From Promethearchaeota archaeon (lineage in GTDB: Archaea; Asgardarchaeota; Lokiarchaeia; Sigyniarchaeales; SOKP01), in contig SHMW01000015.1 of the NCBI GenBank assembly GCA_008080735.1, forward strand, positions 1 to 64,000: a stretch of 64,000 nucleotides of DNA, given 5' to 3'. The stretch's first letter is position 1. Every line of letters begins with the position of its first letter. This document shows, in pieces, positions 1 to 9,887 of this stretch. Both the position numbers and the translations under genes were made by a program. Below the pieces are notes generated by a model that had not been told where the DNA came from, made no database searches, and saw only the letters and a program-made list of their open reading frames with translations.

Positions 1-120
1 AAGTTTGAAATATTGAATAGTGATGAGTTTTTAAAGGACGATAGAACTCATATTAAGATTGAAATTCGTATGGAATCAAATGTTACCTCACTAATGTTTG
101 TGTTTGATTTGACTGACTGA
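1..120 (+). CDS. C-terminal end of an unidentified gene, cut by the window start
   Basis: Frame 1 is open from the first base and ends in TGA at 118-120, giving 39 residues that finish MFVFDLTD. The composition (charged, with one hydrophobic strand-like patch) is protein-like, but too little is present to assign a family. It lies on the same strand as the IlvD gene, over 400 bases upstream of it, so the two are probably not in one operon. Confidence 0.45.
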   Translation, partial: KFEILNSDEFLKDDRTHIKIEIRMESNVTSLMFVFDLTD

Positions 121-592
121 TAAAACACATTTTTATTTATATTCTGATATGTTAGGCAAATGGGTATATATCAGTCAAGAGAGAAGATATTACATACAAT
201 GCATTGACTACATCAAAAAAATTATTCCAGAATTATAATATTCTTATTTTTTTTCGTTTTTTTTCTTGCTCTTTCATATTTTTCCAATATAAATTTTAGA
301 ATAATGATAATTTTGAAATGGTTTTAGTATGATATGACTTTATTTCACATTATTAGTTATTTGAAATTTAATTCTTATCTTATAAAACACTCCTTCACCT
401 TCATCTAAATAATGAATTTTATATCCTTTATCGAGATTTATATATGGCATTCCATTCACCACTCTTTAAATAATTTTTAAATTCAGTAAAATTCAGTTAT
501 ATTTCGTTTAGGGCCTATATAAATGTTCATTTGTTTTAGGAGATCATGGATCTATGGCAAATTTCATTAGGTAATTATTTTTATACATCTTG
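121..592. other. AT-rich intergenic stretch
   Basis: No full-length gene is visible here. The stretch holds two small items described separately: a 36-codon minus-strand stub that looks like the start of an alpha/beta hydrolase (340-450) and a short plus-strand ORF just before ilvD (546-593). The rest is very A/T-rich and probably contains the ilvD promoter; no single TATA element stands out. Confidence 0.6.
340..450 (-). pseudogene. Stub of an alpha/beta-hydrolase gene (N-terminus only)
   Basis: On the minus strand an ATG at 450, preceded by a GGTGA ribosome-binding site, opens a 36-residue ORF that begins MPYINLDKGYKIHYLDEGEG. This is the typical first strand pair of alpha/beta-hydrolase-fold enzymes, where the next residues are normally the oxyanion strand and an HG motif. 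Here the sequence instead changes to unrelated A/T-rich codons and stops. The similarity to the family start is my own recognition. The likeliest reading is a remnant of a deleted hydrolase gene; a genuine micropeptide is less likely. Confidence 0.45.
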
Positions 593-593
593 A
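546..593 (+). other. Possible 15-codon leader ORF upstream of ilvD
   Basis: An ATG at 546 sits seven bases after a good ribosome-binding site (TTAGGAGA) and encodes [15 protein letters not shown], ending in a TGA that overlaps the ilvD ATG as TGATG. The ilvD start itself has only a weak ribosome-binding site about 20 bases upstream, so the short ORF could drive ilvD by translational coupling. Leu and Ile account for only three codons, so classical branched-chain attenuation is not evident. Chance occurrence is possible. Confidence 0.35.
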
Positions 594-2257
594 TGTCAAG
601 AAATCGAATAGAACGCGATCCAAGGAAAGCTTATGAGAGGGCATTATACCATGGATGTGGATACTCCTATGAAGATTTAAATAAGCCCCGAATTGCCATT
701 GTGAATTCTTGGAATGAAGTAAATCCCGGACATATCCATCTTCGACAACTCGCTAAAATAGTAAGACAAGGGATAGAAAAGTCCAGTGGCACACCCATGG
801 AATTTAATACCATCGGTGCTTGTGACGGTATCGCGAATTCTGGAAATTTCTCCAAATATATCCTTCCTTCGCGAGAAATAATTGCTAATTCTATTGAAGC
901 TATGGTAAAAGCATATGATTTTGATGGGATGGTGATGCTCTGCTCATGTGATAAAATTATTCCCGGCATGCTACTTGCAGCAGCTAGATGTAACATACCC
1001 ACAGTATTTCTTACAGGTGGAATAATGGATCCGAAAACCTTCAAAGAAGGACCGCTTAAAGGAAAAACATTTGTAACCAGCGATATTAAAGAAGCAATCG
1101 GTAAATGTAATGCCGGAAAATTATCGAAAGAAGAATTTTTTCTCATTGAATCCCAAACATGTGCTTCAGCGGGAGCTTGTAATATGATGGGGACCGCAAA
1201 TACAATGGCATGTATCGTGGAGGCTATGGGCCTTTCTCTTCCTAATTGTGCGACCGCCAGCTCCCATGGAATAGAAAGAGAGAATATCAGTATGGAAACG
1301 GGAAAAATTATCATGAAGCTAGTGAAGCAAAATCTTACAGCATTGGATTTCATCACCCATAACGCAATTGAAAATGCTATTAAGGTCTCCTTAGCCTTTG
1401 GAGGCTCAACAAATATGATTTTACATATGTGTGCTCTCTCCCATGAAATAGGGGGAGATTTAGACCATTTTGAATTTGATAGACTAAGTAGAACTGTCCC
1501 TCTTTTAGCAAAATTTAAACCCGCATCGGAGATTACCCTCACGGAATTTCACAATGTCGGAGGAGTAAAAGTATTGATGAAGATACTCAGTCCTTTACTC
1601 ACTTTGAATACAAAAATGGTTATTGGAAAATCTTTGAAAGATTATCTTGATGAGATAGAATATGAAGAAAATTTCATAATACGTGAACGTAATAATCCCA
1701 TAGAACCACAAGGGGGAATTGCGATATTAAGAGGGAATTTAGCACCGGAGGGAGCAGTCGTTAAACAGAGTGCGATTGATGAGAAGATGAGACATCATAA
1801 AGGGGCAGCAAAAGTATTTGAATCAGAAGAAGAAGTGAAAGAGGCGTTGATGAATAACCAAGTAAAGGAAGGAGATGTTCTGGTAATTAGGTACGAGGGT
1901 CCAAAAGGCTCTCCTGGGATGAGGGAATTATCGATCCCAGCTGCAATCTTAGTTGGAATGGGATTAGGAGATTCGGTTGCGATGGTCACTGATGGAAGAT
2001 ATTCGGGTGCAACACGGGGACCTTGTATTGGTCATGTTTGTCCCGAAGCAATCGAAGGCGGACCCATCGCAATTGTTAAAGACGGAGATATGATCGAAAT
2101 CAACGTTGATGAGCGTTTATTAAATATACTAATTCCTCAATCTGAAATTGATGAAAGGTTAGAAAATTGGAGTCCTCCAGAACCAAATATAACCACCGGA
2201 TACTTAAACATCTATCGTAAAATTGTAAGCTCTTCAAAATATGGGGCTCATTTATAG
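593..2257 (+). CDS. ilvD: IlvD/Edd-family dehydratase, probably dihydroxy-acid dehydratase
   Basis: This 554-residue protein has the normal length of dihydroxy-acid dehydratase, the [Fe-S] enzyme that turns 2,3-dihydroxy acids into 2-oxo acids in valine and isoleucine synthesis. The family cysteine sites are visible: GACDGIAN near residue 77, the signature CSCDKIIPG near 117-125, and the [15 protein letters not shown] region near 192. The stretch after CDGIA (NSGNF) differs from the usual MGHxGM, so a related sugar-acid dehydratase remains possible. ATG at 593 is preferred over the TTG one codon before it. A membrane peptidase gene follows after 15 bases. An acetolactate-synthase-like gene lies nearby on the other strand. 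Confidence 0.82.
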   Translation: MSRNRIERDPRKAYERALYHGCGYSYEDLNKPRIAIVNSWNEVNPGHIHLRQLAKIVRQGIEKSSGTPMEFNTIGACDGIANSGNFSKYILPSREIIANSIEAMVKAYDFDGMVMLCSCDKIIPGMLLAAARCNIPTVFLTGGIMDPKTFKEGPLKGKTFVTSDIKEAIGKCNAGKLSKEEFFLIESQTCASAGACNMMGTANTMACIVEAMGLSLPNCATASSHGIERENISMETGKIIMKLVKQNLTALDFITHNAIENAIKVSLAFGGSTNMILHMCALSHEIGGDLDHFEFDRLSRTVPLLAKFKPASEITLTEFHNVGGVKVLMKILSPLLTLNTKMVIGKSLKDYLDEIEYEENFIIRERNNPIEPQGGIAILRGNLAPEGAVVKQSAIDEKMRHHKGAAKVFESEEEVKEALMNNQVKEGDVLVIRYEGPKGSPGMRELSIPAAILVGMGLGDSVAMVTDGRYSGATRGPCIGHVCPEAIEGGPIAIVKDGDMIEINVDERLLNILIPQSEIDERLENWSPPEPNITTGYLNIYRKIVSSSKYGAHL

Positions 2258-2272
2258 AAGAGGGAAAATTTA

Positions 2273-3445
2273 ATGCCAGATGAAAACTATATAAAAGAAA
2301 TTCTTGAAAAAGTTTCTTTTCCCCGGCTTTCAGGCACAATATCTGAACGGAAAGCGGCACAATGCATTAAAAAAGAAATAGAGCATCTCAATTTACTTCC
2401 AAAAATTCAATCTTTCCAATTTACTTCATTTTATCCTCGGATTTATAAAAAAATAGCGTTTTTATTACTCTTTTGGGTGATTCTGGTATTGTTTGTTAAT
2501 TATAATACTATGTTTACTATAATGAATATTTTTATTGTGTTATTGATATTCCTTCCATTAGTATTAATTACCAGAAAACCTGAGGATATTCGACTTGGGA
2601 AGAAATATTGGTCTGAAAATGTATATGTGACTCTGAATCCCGACAGGCAAGATGGGCTGAATCAAAATATGATTACCAAAAGACTTCAAGTATTATTTCT
2701 CTGTCATATAGATTCTAAATCTCAGAAGCTCTCCATCAAATTAAGAGTTATTAGTGTTAAGCTATGGATCTACTCGCTTTTTATAATAATAATTTCTCTG
2801 GTGCTTAAATATCTCTATTTCAGCGAGAATCTTATTTTTAATCTCATTCTATCAATTATTATCGGATTTCATTTTATTGCGACAATCCTACAACTTATTA
2901 ATAGTACGCATAACAAATCTCCTGGAGCCATAGATAATGCATCTGGAATTAGTTTGGTATTAGACTTATTATCTTATTTTAGTAAACCAGAACATAGCTT
3001 GAGCAAAATAGATCTCTGGTTTGTATTTACGGGAAGTGAGGAGACGGGGACTATGGGAGTGCGACACTTTTCTGAGAATATTAAAAATTACGATGAATCT
3101 AATGTGCGATATCTTAATCTCGATTCTATAGCGAAAGCGTTGGATATTTTCGGACCTTTGAAAAGCAAGGTAAAAATGGATAAGTTCTTATCAACTTTTT
3201 TTGAATTCTCAAAAGAGCTTGAGCCGAAATTCCATCTAAAGAGATATTTAGTTGCGGTGAATCGTAGTGATGGATATTATCTAAAGAGATTAGGTCTAAC
3301 TGGCATAGGCCTTGGGGATAAATCGTCCTATAAATATATTCACTCCCCTCAAGATACTCCTGATAAAGTTTCAGCCAAATTCTTGGCAGATGTTTCCAGA
3401 GTAATTGTAAAATTCTTAAAGGAGTTTGACAATAATCTAATGTAA
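2273..3445 (+). CDS. Membrane-anchored M28-family metallopeptidase
   Basis: The 390-residue protein carries the zinc ligands of the M28 aminopeptidase family in order: HID (His145, Asp147), AIDNASG (Asp221, the bridging ligand), GSEE (Glu256/257), NLDS (Asp284) and a late His in YIHSPQDTPDKV near 363. Two hydrophobic helices at about 60-100 split the N-terminus from the catalytic part, and two more lie at about 165-208 between the first and second metal ligands, so the catalytic domain is interrupted by membrane segments. The substrate is unknown; members are usually aminopeptidases. A close paralogue with the same layout lies at 14833-16110 on the other strand. Confidence 0.8.
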   Translation: MPDENYIKEILEKVSFPRLSGTISERKAAQCIKKEIEHLNLLPKIQSFQFTSFYPRIYKKIAFLLLFWVILVLFVNYNTMFTIMNIFIVLLIFLPLVLITRKPEDIRLGKKYWSENVYVTLNPDRQDGLNQNMITKRLQVLFLCHIDSKSQKLSIKLRVISVKLWIYSLFIIIISLVLKYLYFSENLIFNLILSIIIGFHFIATILQLINSTHNKSPGAIDNASGISLVLDLLSYFSKPEHSLSKIDLWFVFTGSEETGTMGVRHFSENIKNYDESNVRYLNLDSIAKALDIFGPLKSKVKMDKFLSTFFEFSKELEPKFHLKRYLVAVNRSDGYYLKRLGLTGIGLGDKSSYKYIHSPQDTPDKVSAKFLADVSRVIVKFLKEFDNNLM

Positions 3446-3493
3446 AGATGAGAAGAATTCGACTTAAATATAATAATTTGTCTTTGGTTATCG

Positions 3494-5035
3494 ATGAATA
3501 GAGAATTCAATGAAAAAGAATTAGGCCTAATAACTACACCAGAAAAAACTGCTCGTTATTTAATCTCTAAACTGGGAGATATCAATAAAAATGGCAAAGT
3601 CTTGGATCCATGTGTCGGACCGGGCGTATTTATTAAGATTCTCTTAGAAAACAATATAGATCCTTCGCAAATATATGCGTTTGATCTCAATGAGAAATAT
3701 AAGAAACCCCTTGAAGAATTAGCTATCCATTTTAAGATTAAGGACACTCTCCTCGATATCAGTGAAGATAATTTTAGTAGATTCGATTTTATCGTAGGAA
3801 ATCCCCCTTATCTAAACAAATCGAGCAAATACATTAAAAAAAACAAAAACAAATTAAAAAAATTATACGGAAGTATAAATGCCCATGAAACATATTCAAT
3901 GTTCATAGTGAATAGTGTGTGGAGATTAAAGGAAGGAGGGATTCTGAGCTTTATCACAAGTGATTCATTTCTGACTTTAAAAACACACAAAAAGCTAAGA
4001 AAATTTATATTAGAACATTGTATCGTAAAAGAATTATTATTAGCTCCATCTGATTTATTTCTCAATCAAGATGTAAATACGTCACCAGCCATCATCGTTT
4101 TAGAAAAAAAAAGTGGAAAATCTAACCAACCTAAGAGATTAAATAACGTCATGAGGGTAATTCCAAGAGTTAAAAACGAGAATCAATATCAAAATCCGCC
4201 CAAAGTAATTAGATTTAAGCAAAAAAAATACCATCTTTTACCTTTCAATGTGTTTTTTATTGATATAGAAGAGGAAATTATTGATCTATTTGACCAATCT
4301 CCACGTATGAGAAATTATATGCGTGGTTTTATCGGGATGCACACCCATAACAATCGTAAGTATATAGCAGCCATAGAGGGCACAGAATTGAGCCAAATTT
4401 TTCAAAATCGAAATGAAAAAATTAAGAATCCCGAAAAAAAATATAAAATCATTCCCAGAAAATCATTAAACTCAGATGAATGGAAACCTTATATGAAACG
4501 AGGAGGCTTGGACCAATATTATCGCCCAATTATGGAAGGGTTAGATTGGAGGGAAGAATCCAGAAAGATTTATGATATCCCGAGTAATGCTCCATTTGAA
4601 CAGGAAGGGATTGTTATAAGTGGTGTAAGTTCACGATTAGCCGCTCGATATATGCCTCCAGGATGCTACTGGGATTCTAATAAGGCAATGGGTTTCATCA
4701 TTAAAGATTCTCGCTTTTCCATTGAATATATTTTAGGTCTTCTCAACAGTTCATTATATAATTATCTCGCTAAAGGTATAATCAATAATACTGCGAGTAT
4801 TCAATTAACGGGACTTCATTCGCTTCCAATTATATTGCCCGAAAAAGATGTTAAAATTAAGGTTGAAAAATTGGTAAGAGAAATAATTTCCAGTAAGAAA
4901 AAAAACGTACATTATGACTATTCTCGAGAACAAAAAGAAATCGATAGATTGATTTTTGAATTCTATGCTAAAAAGTTTGATTTTCCCATTTCACTGAAAG
5001 AAAAGTTGGAGAGAAAATATACGATTTACGCGTAA
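3494..5035 (+). CDS. TaqI-like N6-adenine DNA methyltransferase
   Basis: A 513-residue SAM-dependent methyltransferase. Motif I appears as LDPCVGPGVF (residues 37-46) and the catalytic motif IV as NPPY (103-106), the order of gamma-class adenine methyltransferases. The C-terminal half, with an ISGVSSRLAA stretch and the LLNSSLYNYLAK helix near 415-430, resembles the TaqI-like target-recognition domain. No restriction endonuclease gene is next to it. The beheaded nuclease at 56.7 kb is too far away and belongs to another family. It may be an orphan epigenetic methyltransferase or a type II modification enzyme whose partner is elsewhere. Confidence 0.8.
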   Translation: MNREFNEKELGLITTPEKTARYLISKLGDINKNGKVLDPCVGPGVFIKILLENNIDPSQIYAFDLNEKYKKPLEELAIHFKIKDTLLDISEDNFSRFDFIVGNPPYLNKSSKYIKKNKNKLKKLYGSINAHETYSMFIVNSVWRLKEGGILSFITSDSFLTLKTHKKLRKFILEHCIVKELLLAPSDLFLNQDVNTSPAIIVLEKKSGKSNQPKRLNNVMRVIPRVKNENQYQNPPKVIRFKQKKYHLLPFNVFFIDIEEEIIDLFDQSPRMRNYMRGFIGMHTHNNRKYIAAIEGTELSQIFQNRNEKIKNPEKKYKIIPRKSLNSDEWKPYMKRGGLDQYYRPIMEGLDWREESRKIYDIPSNAPFEQEGIVISGVSSRLAARYMPPGCYWDSNKAMGFIIKDSRFSIEYILGLLNSSLYNYLAKGIINNTASIQLTGLHSLPIILPEKDVKIKVEKLVREIISSKKKNVHYDYSREQKEIDRLIFEFYAKKFDFPISLKEKLERKYTIYA

Positions 5036-5115
5036 AAAAATAAAAATGATAAAGTTTTTCAGTCTATCTAGCTTCCTATTTGATAAAAATTAAAATATAT
5101 AGATAGGTGTTTATC

Positions 5116-5310
5116 ATTCCTTTAGTGCAAATTAATATGTGGAAGGGAATTGAAGAGGAAAAAATTAAACAACTAATCGAGAGAATTCCGGAAGTATTCG
5201 TAGAAATGGATATCCCAAGAGAAGCTGTAGAAGTGATTGTTCATGAGATTCCCAAAACTCATTGGGGAATTGGCGGTGTTCAACATTCAGAAAAGTTTAA
5301 AGATCGTTAA
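5116..5310 (+). CDS. 4-oxalocrotonate tautomerase family protein
   Basis: The 64-residue product PLVQINMWKG...HEIPKTHWGIGG matches the small 4-oxalocrotonate tautomerase family, whose catalytic base is an N-terminal proline exposed after Met removal. Here the proline codon (5119) directly follows an ATT at 5116, six bases after a ribosome-binding site AGGTG (5105-5109). Starting at ATT would give the required Pro-1. The nearest standard start, GTG at 5107, overlaps that site and would add Phe-Ile-Ile before the proline, which should block catalysis. I therefore place the start at ATT, with reservation. The physiological substrate cannot be read from the sequence. Confidence 0.7.
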   Translation: MPLVQINMWKGIEEEKIKQLIERIPEVFVEMDIPREAVEVIVHEIPKTHWGIGGVQHSEKFKDR

Positions 5311-5394
5311 GGTAAAGTAGAATGTATCCTAAGCTCATTAAGAAAGATTAGCAAATCCCTTAATTATATCTAAAAAAATAAAGAGAGAAAAATA

Positions 5395-7221
5395 TTATCC
5401 CAGTTTTTCTTCTTTTTTTTCTTGCTCGTATTGCTCCCTTCTCTCAGAAAGGTATTCGGGAATTGGCACATCCCACCATCCTACTGCTGGACTCCCTGTA
5501 TAGGGAAACTCACGCTGTACTTTAATTTCGATTAACGCAGGTTTGCCCGATTCCTTAGCTCTCTCTAAAGCGGGTTGGATTTCTTCTTTTTTAGAAATCT
5601 GCTCAGCGTAGCATCCATAAGCCTCTCCAATCTTAGCAAAGTCCGGGGAGTAGGTCTCTCCGTTTTCTTTACTGAATGCAGTTCCATAACCTCTCTCTTC
5701 TCCAAAAGCTGATTGTTGCAAATCTTTTATCGCTATCCAACCATGATTATTGATGACGATAAAATATAAATTTTTCAAGCCCAATTGCACTGCAACTGAA
5801 AGTTCTGATATTGTCATCATAAGATCCCCATCTCCAACCAGAGCAGCTACTTGTCTCTCAGGATCCCCATTATCTATAACACCTAATTTCGCTCCTATAG
5901 CTGCTGGCACACTATATCCCATGGTTGAAAATCCTCCCGCTGTTAGGCATGTTTTTGGTTCATAAAAAGGAAATTCTTGGAGCATCTGCGCTTGGACATT
6001 TCCAGAACTCGTCACGACAATAGCATCGCGATCTAGAAATTTCCTAACTTCTTGGAGAACGGTCGAAATCATTACTGGATCCTTATTGTCGTCTCGATGT
6101 TCTTCTAGAAATTCAAACCACTTTTTCTTTTCTTCTTGGATTTCCTTGAAGTACACGGTGTTTTCATAATCTTGGTTATAATTTTGATCTTTTAATTCTG
6201 TTATGATTTGGCTCAGAACAGACTTCGCATCACCAACAATACCAACTTCTGTAGGATAATTTTTTCCAATTTCATTGGGATCGATATCCACATGGATTAA
6301 TTTAGTAGGTGGAATGGAAAAGCTAACTCCTTGTTTATAGGAACTAGATGATTCATCGGCAAATCTGCATCCGACTGCTAATAAAACATCAGCTTCTGAA
6401 GTCATTTTGAGTCCGACGGAAGTCCCTTTAGATCCACTAGCCCAACAGAATAATGGATGATCATTGGGAAATGCATCTTTTCCCATCATAGTCGCAACCA
6501 CCGCTGCTCCAGTCATTTCTGCTAATACTTTAACCTCTTCGAAAGCCTCAGCTGTAATGACTCCACCACCCAAAAATATAACCGGTCGTTCAGCTGATTT
6601 TAGTAAATCCGATGCCTCTCTTATCAATTCGGGATCTCCAAGCACTCTTCCCAATGGTCGTCGCTCCTTCGGTTCGGGAATTTCAGTCTCAAAAGCCGCC
6701 GCTTGAACATCCATAGGCAAATCGATATGAACAGGTCCCGGTCTTCCAGTCAGCATCTGATTGAATGCACGTTGCATTATTGAGGGCAATTGCTCAACAG
6801 CGACAACTTGCCATGCACGTTTTACGATGGGTTCTAGAATACGAGGAAAATCTGAATCTCTACGCCTTTCTATTTCTTGAAGTACTCCTTTTCCACGCAT
6901 ATGCACGTGAGTATCTCCCGTGAGTACTAACACTGGCATACTATCAACATATGCATCAGCAAGTCCTATTGCCGTATTGATAGCACCCGGACCTATTGAT
7001 GTAAATACACATAATGGTTGCTTTGTTATCCGATAATATCCAACGGCGAGATGGACACCCGCCATTTCTTGTTTTGGTTGGATGAGTTTAATTTTATCCC
7101 GATTTTTGTAAAACGCATCCACTAAGGCTAAACATCCGTGTCCTGGAATCCCCACAACATAGGGGACTTTTTCTTTGATGAGATATTTGGTAATTATTTC
7201 GCTTCCAGTATATTTTGGCAT
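5395..7221 (-). CDS. Thiamine-diphosphate enzyme of the acetolactate synthase/IolD type
   Basis: The 608-residue protein has the three-domain layout of ThDP-dependent decarboxylase-fold enzymes: an N-terminal pyrimidine-binding domain with the conserved Glu in PKQEMAG (Glu52), a central domain, and a C-terminal diphosphate-binding motif beginning GDGDLMMT and ending INN about 25 residues later. It resembles acetolactate synthase large subunits. Features such as the extra VLQEIERRRDSDF loop also recall IolD (trihydroxycyclohexane-dione hydrolase). No regulatory ilvN-type gene is adjacent. The neighbour downstream of its start is a GPH sugar transporter, which could hint at a catabolic role. 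The exact substrate is undecided. Confidence 0.75.
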   Translation of the reverse strand: MPKYTGSEIITKYLIKEKVPYVVGIPGHGCLALVDAFYKNRDKIKLIQPKQEMAGVHLAVGYYRITKQPLCVFTSIGPGAINTAIGLADAYVDSMPVLVLTGDTHVHMRGKGVLQEIERRRDSDFPRILEPIVKRAWQVVAVEQLPSIMQRAFNQMLTGRPGPVHIDLPMDVQAAAFETEIPEPKERRPLGRVLGDPELIREASDLLKSAERPVIFLGGGVITAEAFEEVKVLAEMTGAAVVATMMGKDAFPNDHPLFCWASGSKGTSVGLKMTSEADVLLAVGCRFADESSSSYKQGVSFSIPPTKLIHVDIDPNEIGKNYPTEVGIVGDAKSVLSQIITELKDQNYNQDYENTVYFKEIQEEKKKWFEFLEEHRDDNKDPVMISTVLQEVRKFLDRDAIVVTSSGNVQAQMLQEFPFYEPKTCLTAGGFSTMGYSVPAAIGAKLGVIDNGDPERQVAALVGDGDLMMTISELSVAVQLGLKNLYFIVINNHGWIAIKDLQQSAFGEERGYGTAFSKENGETYSPDFAKIGEAYGCYAEQISKKEEIQPALERAKESGKPALIEIKVQREFPYTGSPAVGWWDVPIPEYLSERREQYEQEKKEEKLG

Positions 7222-7355
7222 TTTCTTAATCGTTTAACTTATAATTATGCAATATAGTGGCAGCGATCTAAAATAGTTTTTAGTAAATAAATATAGGAAT
7301 GCATTTTTGAGAGTCAATTATAAAATAAAAAAATTCTAAGAAGGGATAAAAAAAT

Positions 7356-8783
7356 TTACAATTTTAGTTCTTTTAGTTTTTGTTTTATTTTAGCGGTTTT
7401 TTCAGGGAATAAATCATATACTCTGAAGAATATAATCAATCCTATTAGTGTCAATATCATTGGTATCAAAGCAGTATGTAATCTAATACCAAATTTCGCT
7501 AATTCTGTTTGATTTGGTAAATTAGCATTAAATCCCGTAAGTTCATGAACTACAGCGAAAATTATACCTTGAGCAATTAAAGCAAATCTATTGAAAAAGG
7601 TGTATACACCCATAAACGCCCCCTCTAAGTGTCGTTTTGAATTCAGAGTTGCCTCGTCAATAGCATCTGCCATAACAGGATTTCTGCCAATTCGTAAGGC
7701 TCCACCTCCAATTCCCAATAAAACAGCAGCGATAACTAGCCAAAATAAGTCGTTAGCAAACATGAAAGGAAGTAAAAAAATAGTGTTTAAAAATACTCCA
7801 ATTATCAACATCCTACGATTATCGTTAATTTTTTCTGAGAAAAATAACCAAGGACCGAGAGAAATCAACGCCCCCAAAATAAATCCCGCTAAAATATAAA
7901 TCGATGTTTCCGCTTCTGCCTCCAGAACATATTTAGCCACATACTGAACCGACGCCGTTAAGCTAACCCCTATTATAGAATCAAGAAAAAAGATTAAAAT
8001 AACCACAAGAAAGTTTTTATGTCGGAGAACAATTCTGATTGAGTCCCAAAAGGAAATCTGTTCTTTTTGCTCCTCTTTTTCTTTCATGTACCTTTTTTTA
8101 AGATAATTTGATTCACGATGTCCAGGAATAAGGCTAAGAAAGAATATGAGGTTAAAAATGACAAAGATCCAGACCATATTAGTATAAGACGCTCTATTTT
8201 CATATTCAATCAATAATGGGGGAACAATAAAACCTATTGCCGTTCCAACTAAAGCTAATGCCATTCTAATACCCCCAGCTCGTCTTCTCTGTCTGTCCGT
8301 TTTAAATTTTTCTGGGTAAAGAGCATAATGATTTAGAGAACTTAAAGTAAAAAATAATTCATAAGAGCATGTCGTAATCAAAATCCAGGCAAAGTATATC
8401 CAGGCTCCTTGAACAGGGTCGAGAAAAGGAGGTGAAAAAATTGCTGCTAACGTCAAGATAGCCGGTACAGTCCCAATCATGACCATTGGAAATCTTTTTC
8501 CATATTTTTTCCAAAATCTATTCGGACGGTCAGTCAAATATCCAATTAACGGATCATTTGCAGAATTCCAAATAGCAAATATCACGTAGGCCAATGTTAC
8601 TATCCAAATATCTAATTTTACTTCTGTCTCCCAATAAAGAAAAAAGAAAGCCCCAAAGATTCCATTAAACACCTCATAGATAAAATCACCCATTCCAAAA
8701 GAAAACATAGTTGAAATCCGTTCAGTAGGAATATTTTCATTACGATCGTTGGCAATATCGATATTGTTATCCTTTTTATGCAA
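7356..8783 (-). CDS. GPH-family (MelB-like) major facilitator transporter
   Basis: A 475-residue polytopic membrane protein with about 12 hydrophobic helices. The NDPLIGYLTDR motif near residues 75-90, between helices 2 and 3, is the hallmark of the glycoside-pentoside-hexuronide:cation symporter family. A charged loop (LKKRYMKEKEEQKEQ) in the middle separates two six-helix halves. It probably imports a sugar, inositol-like compound or sugar acid with a cation; the ligand cannot be read. It is transcribed in the same direction as the ThDP enzyme, 134 bases upstream of it, so the two may be co-transcribed. Confidence 0.8.
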   Translation of the reverse strand: MHKKDNNIDIANDRNENIPTERISTMFSFGMGDFIYEVFNGIFGAFFFLYWETEVKLDIWIVTLAYVIFAIWNSANDPLIGYLTDRPNRFWKKYGKRFPMVMIGTVPAILTLAAIFSPPFLDPVQGAWIYFAWILITTCSYELFFTLSSLNHYALYPEKFKTDRQRRRAGGIRMALALVGTAIGFIVPPLLIEYENRASYTNMVWIFVIFNLIFFLSLIPGHRESNYLKKRYMKEKEEQKEQISFWDSIRIVLRHKNFLVVILIFFLDSIIGVSLTASVQYVAKYVLEAEAETSIYILAGFILGALISLGPWLFFSEKINDNRRMLIIGVFLNTIFLLPFMFANDLFWLVIAAVLLGIGGGALRIGRNPVMADAIDEATLNSKRHLEGAFMGVYTFFNRFALIAQGIIFAVVHELTGFNANLPNQTELAKFGIRLHTALIPMILTLIGLIIFFRVYDLFPEKTAKIKQKLKELKL

Positions 8784-9110
8784 TTAATTCACCTTTTTGG
8801 TCAATCCTTTACATTTCCGTAAATATAATGCGTCCTATAAGTATATAGAAAGTGAATATAGATAAGACATCAATTTTAGAACATATAAATCTTTTTATGA
8901 GAGAAACAGAATTAAAAATAAATCAATTCTAAATGGAATGATTTATTTATTAAGGAAAATAAGCTAAGGGATTATAGTAATTACCTATATATTACCTATA
9001 ACGCTTGAATAGCTGGATAATTTTCAGGATACAGCGAGTATGAAATAATTTGAGAGAGATCCCGTGTGAAATTAGAATCTTTAAAGAAGATAAAAGTAAA
9101 GTAGAAATAG
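8784..9110. other. Intergenic region between the GPH transporter and the CooC-like gene
   Basis: 327 bases of A/T-rich sequence with no ORF of convincing composition on either strand. Both neighbours are on the minus strand, so the region should contain the end of the CooC-like transcript and the promoter of the transporter. ACCTATA occurs twice at about 8982-9000 as part of a short imperfect repeat. I see no further structure. Confidence 0.5.
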
Positions 9111-9887
9111 TTATATAATTGTTCTAAAGATTTCTTTTGCTTTTTGGTAGACTTTTTCGTCTTGCTCTAATTCCAACAGATTTTTACCCAAAAAGTTGTA
9201 TTCTGATATTGTTTTATCATCTGGAAGGAAACCCAATAACTTAATATTACTTTCGGATATTTCTTCAACTTCTTTCTCCAACGCTTCTTTAAGAGAGTCA
9301 GGAAAGCGATTACCAATAATCCAAATGTTTTCAAATTCCAGACTCACTTCTTTTGTTAATTCAATAATGCGTTTCATCGTATGGATTCCCATTTTTGAGG
9401 GATCTGTCACGATTATTAAGTCTGTCACGTTTCTTCCCGTCTTTCTTGAAAAATGCTCTAATCCCGCTGGTGAATCTAACAGAGTAATGTCATAGTTTTC
9501 GGAAAGTGTATCAATTACATTCTTAAGGACAGAATTAATGAAGCAATAACATCCACTTCCCTCTTGTCTTCCCATTTCGAGAATATCAAACTTATCCATC
9601 TCGATTAATGATCTAAATACATCTCCTTCAATTATTTGATTTTTTGGCATATCTAAGGGAAGTGATCTATTTTGAATTTTCTCCTTCAACTCGGTCATTT
9701 TTGAAGCTAAGGTCTGATTAAATGAGATTTCCTTCCCAATTACATCCCCCACATTGGCATCTGGGTCGGAATCGATTACTAAAATCTCACTGGAATCTTT
9801 TTCTATGAGATATTTAAGGAAGAGAGCTAATGAGGTCGTTTTTCCAACCCCGCCTTTGCCCGCGAACGCTACCACTCGTTTTTTCAT
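9111..9887 (-). CDS. CooC-like nickel-insertion/MinD-family ATPase
   Basis: The 258-residue protein opens with the deviant Walker A motif GKGGVGKTT (residues 10-18) of the SIMIBI class. It also carries GRQEGSGCYC near 106-115. The CxC pair and its GRxExxGCYC context are typical of CooC, which loads nickel into carbon-monoxide dehydrogenase and dimerises through these cysteines. DSPAGLEHFSR supplies the switch II region. No CO dehydrogenase gene is in the window, so the client enzyme must be encoded elsewhere. It appears to be a single gene, with uS2 the next gene upstream on the same strand. Confidence 0.8.
   Translation of the reverse strand: MKKRVVAFAGKGGVGKTTSLALFLKYLIEKDSSEILVIDSDPDANVGDVIGKEISFNQTLASKMTELKEKIQNRSLPLDMPKNQIIEGDVFRSLIEMDKFDILEMGRQEGSGCYCFINSVLKNVIDTLSENYDITLLDSPAGLEHFSRKTGRNVTDLIIVTDPSKMGIHTMKRIIELTKEVSLEFENIWIIGNRFPDSLKEALEKEVEEISESNIKLLGFLPDDKTISEYNFLGKNLLELEQDEKVYQKAKEIFRTII

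Noticed and set aside
667..1542. Long minus-strand open frame (291 codons) opposite ilvD
   Set aside because: It is the mirror of a well-supported IlvD gene; its composition has no domain and follows the codon bias of the true strand.
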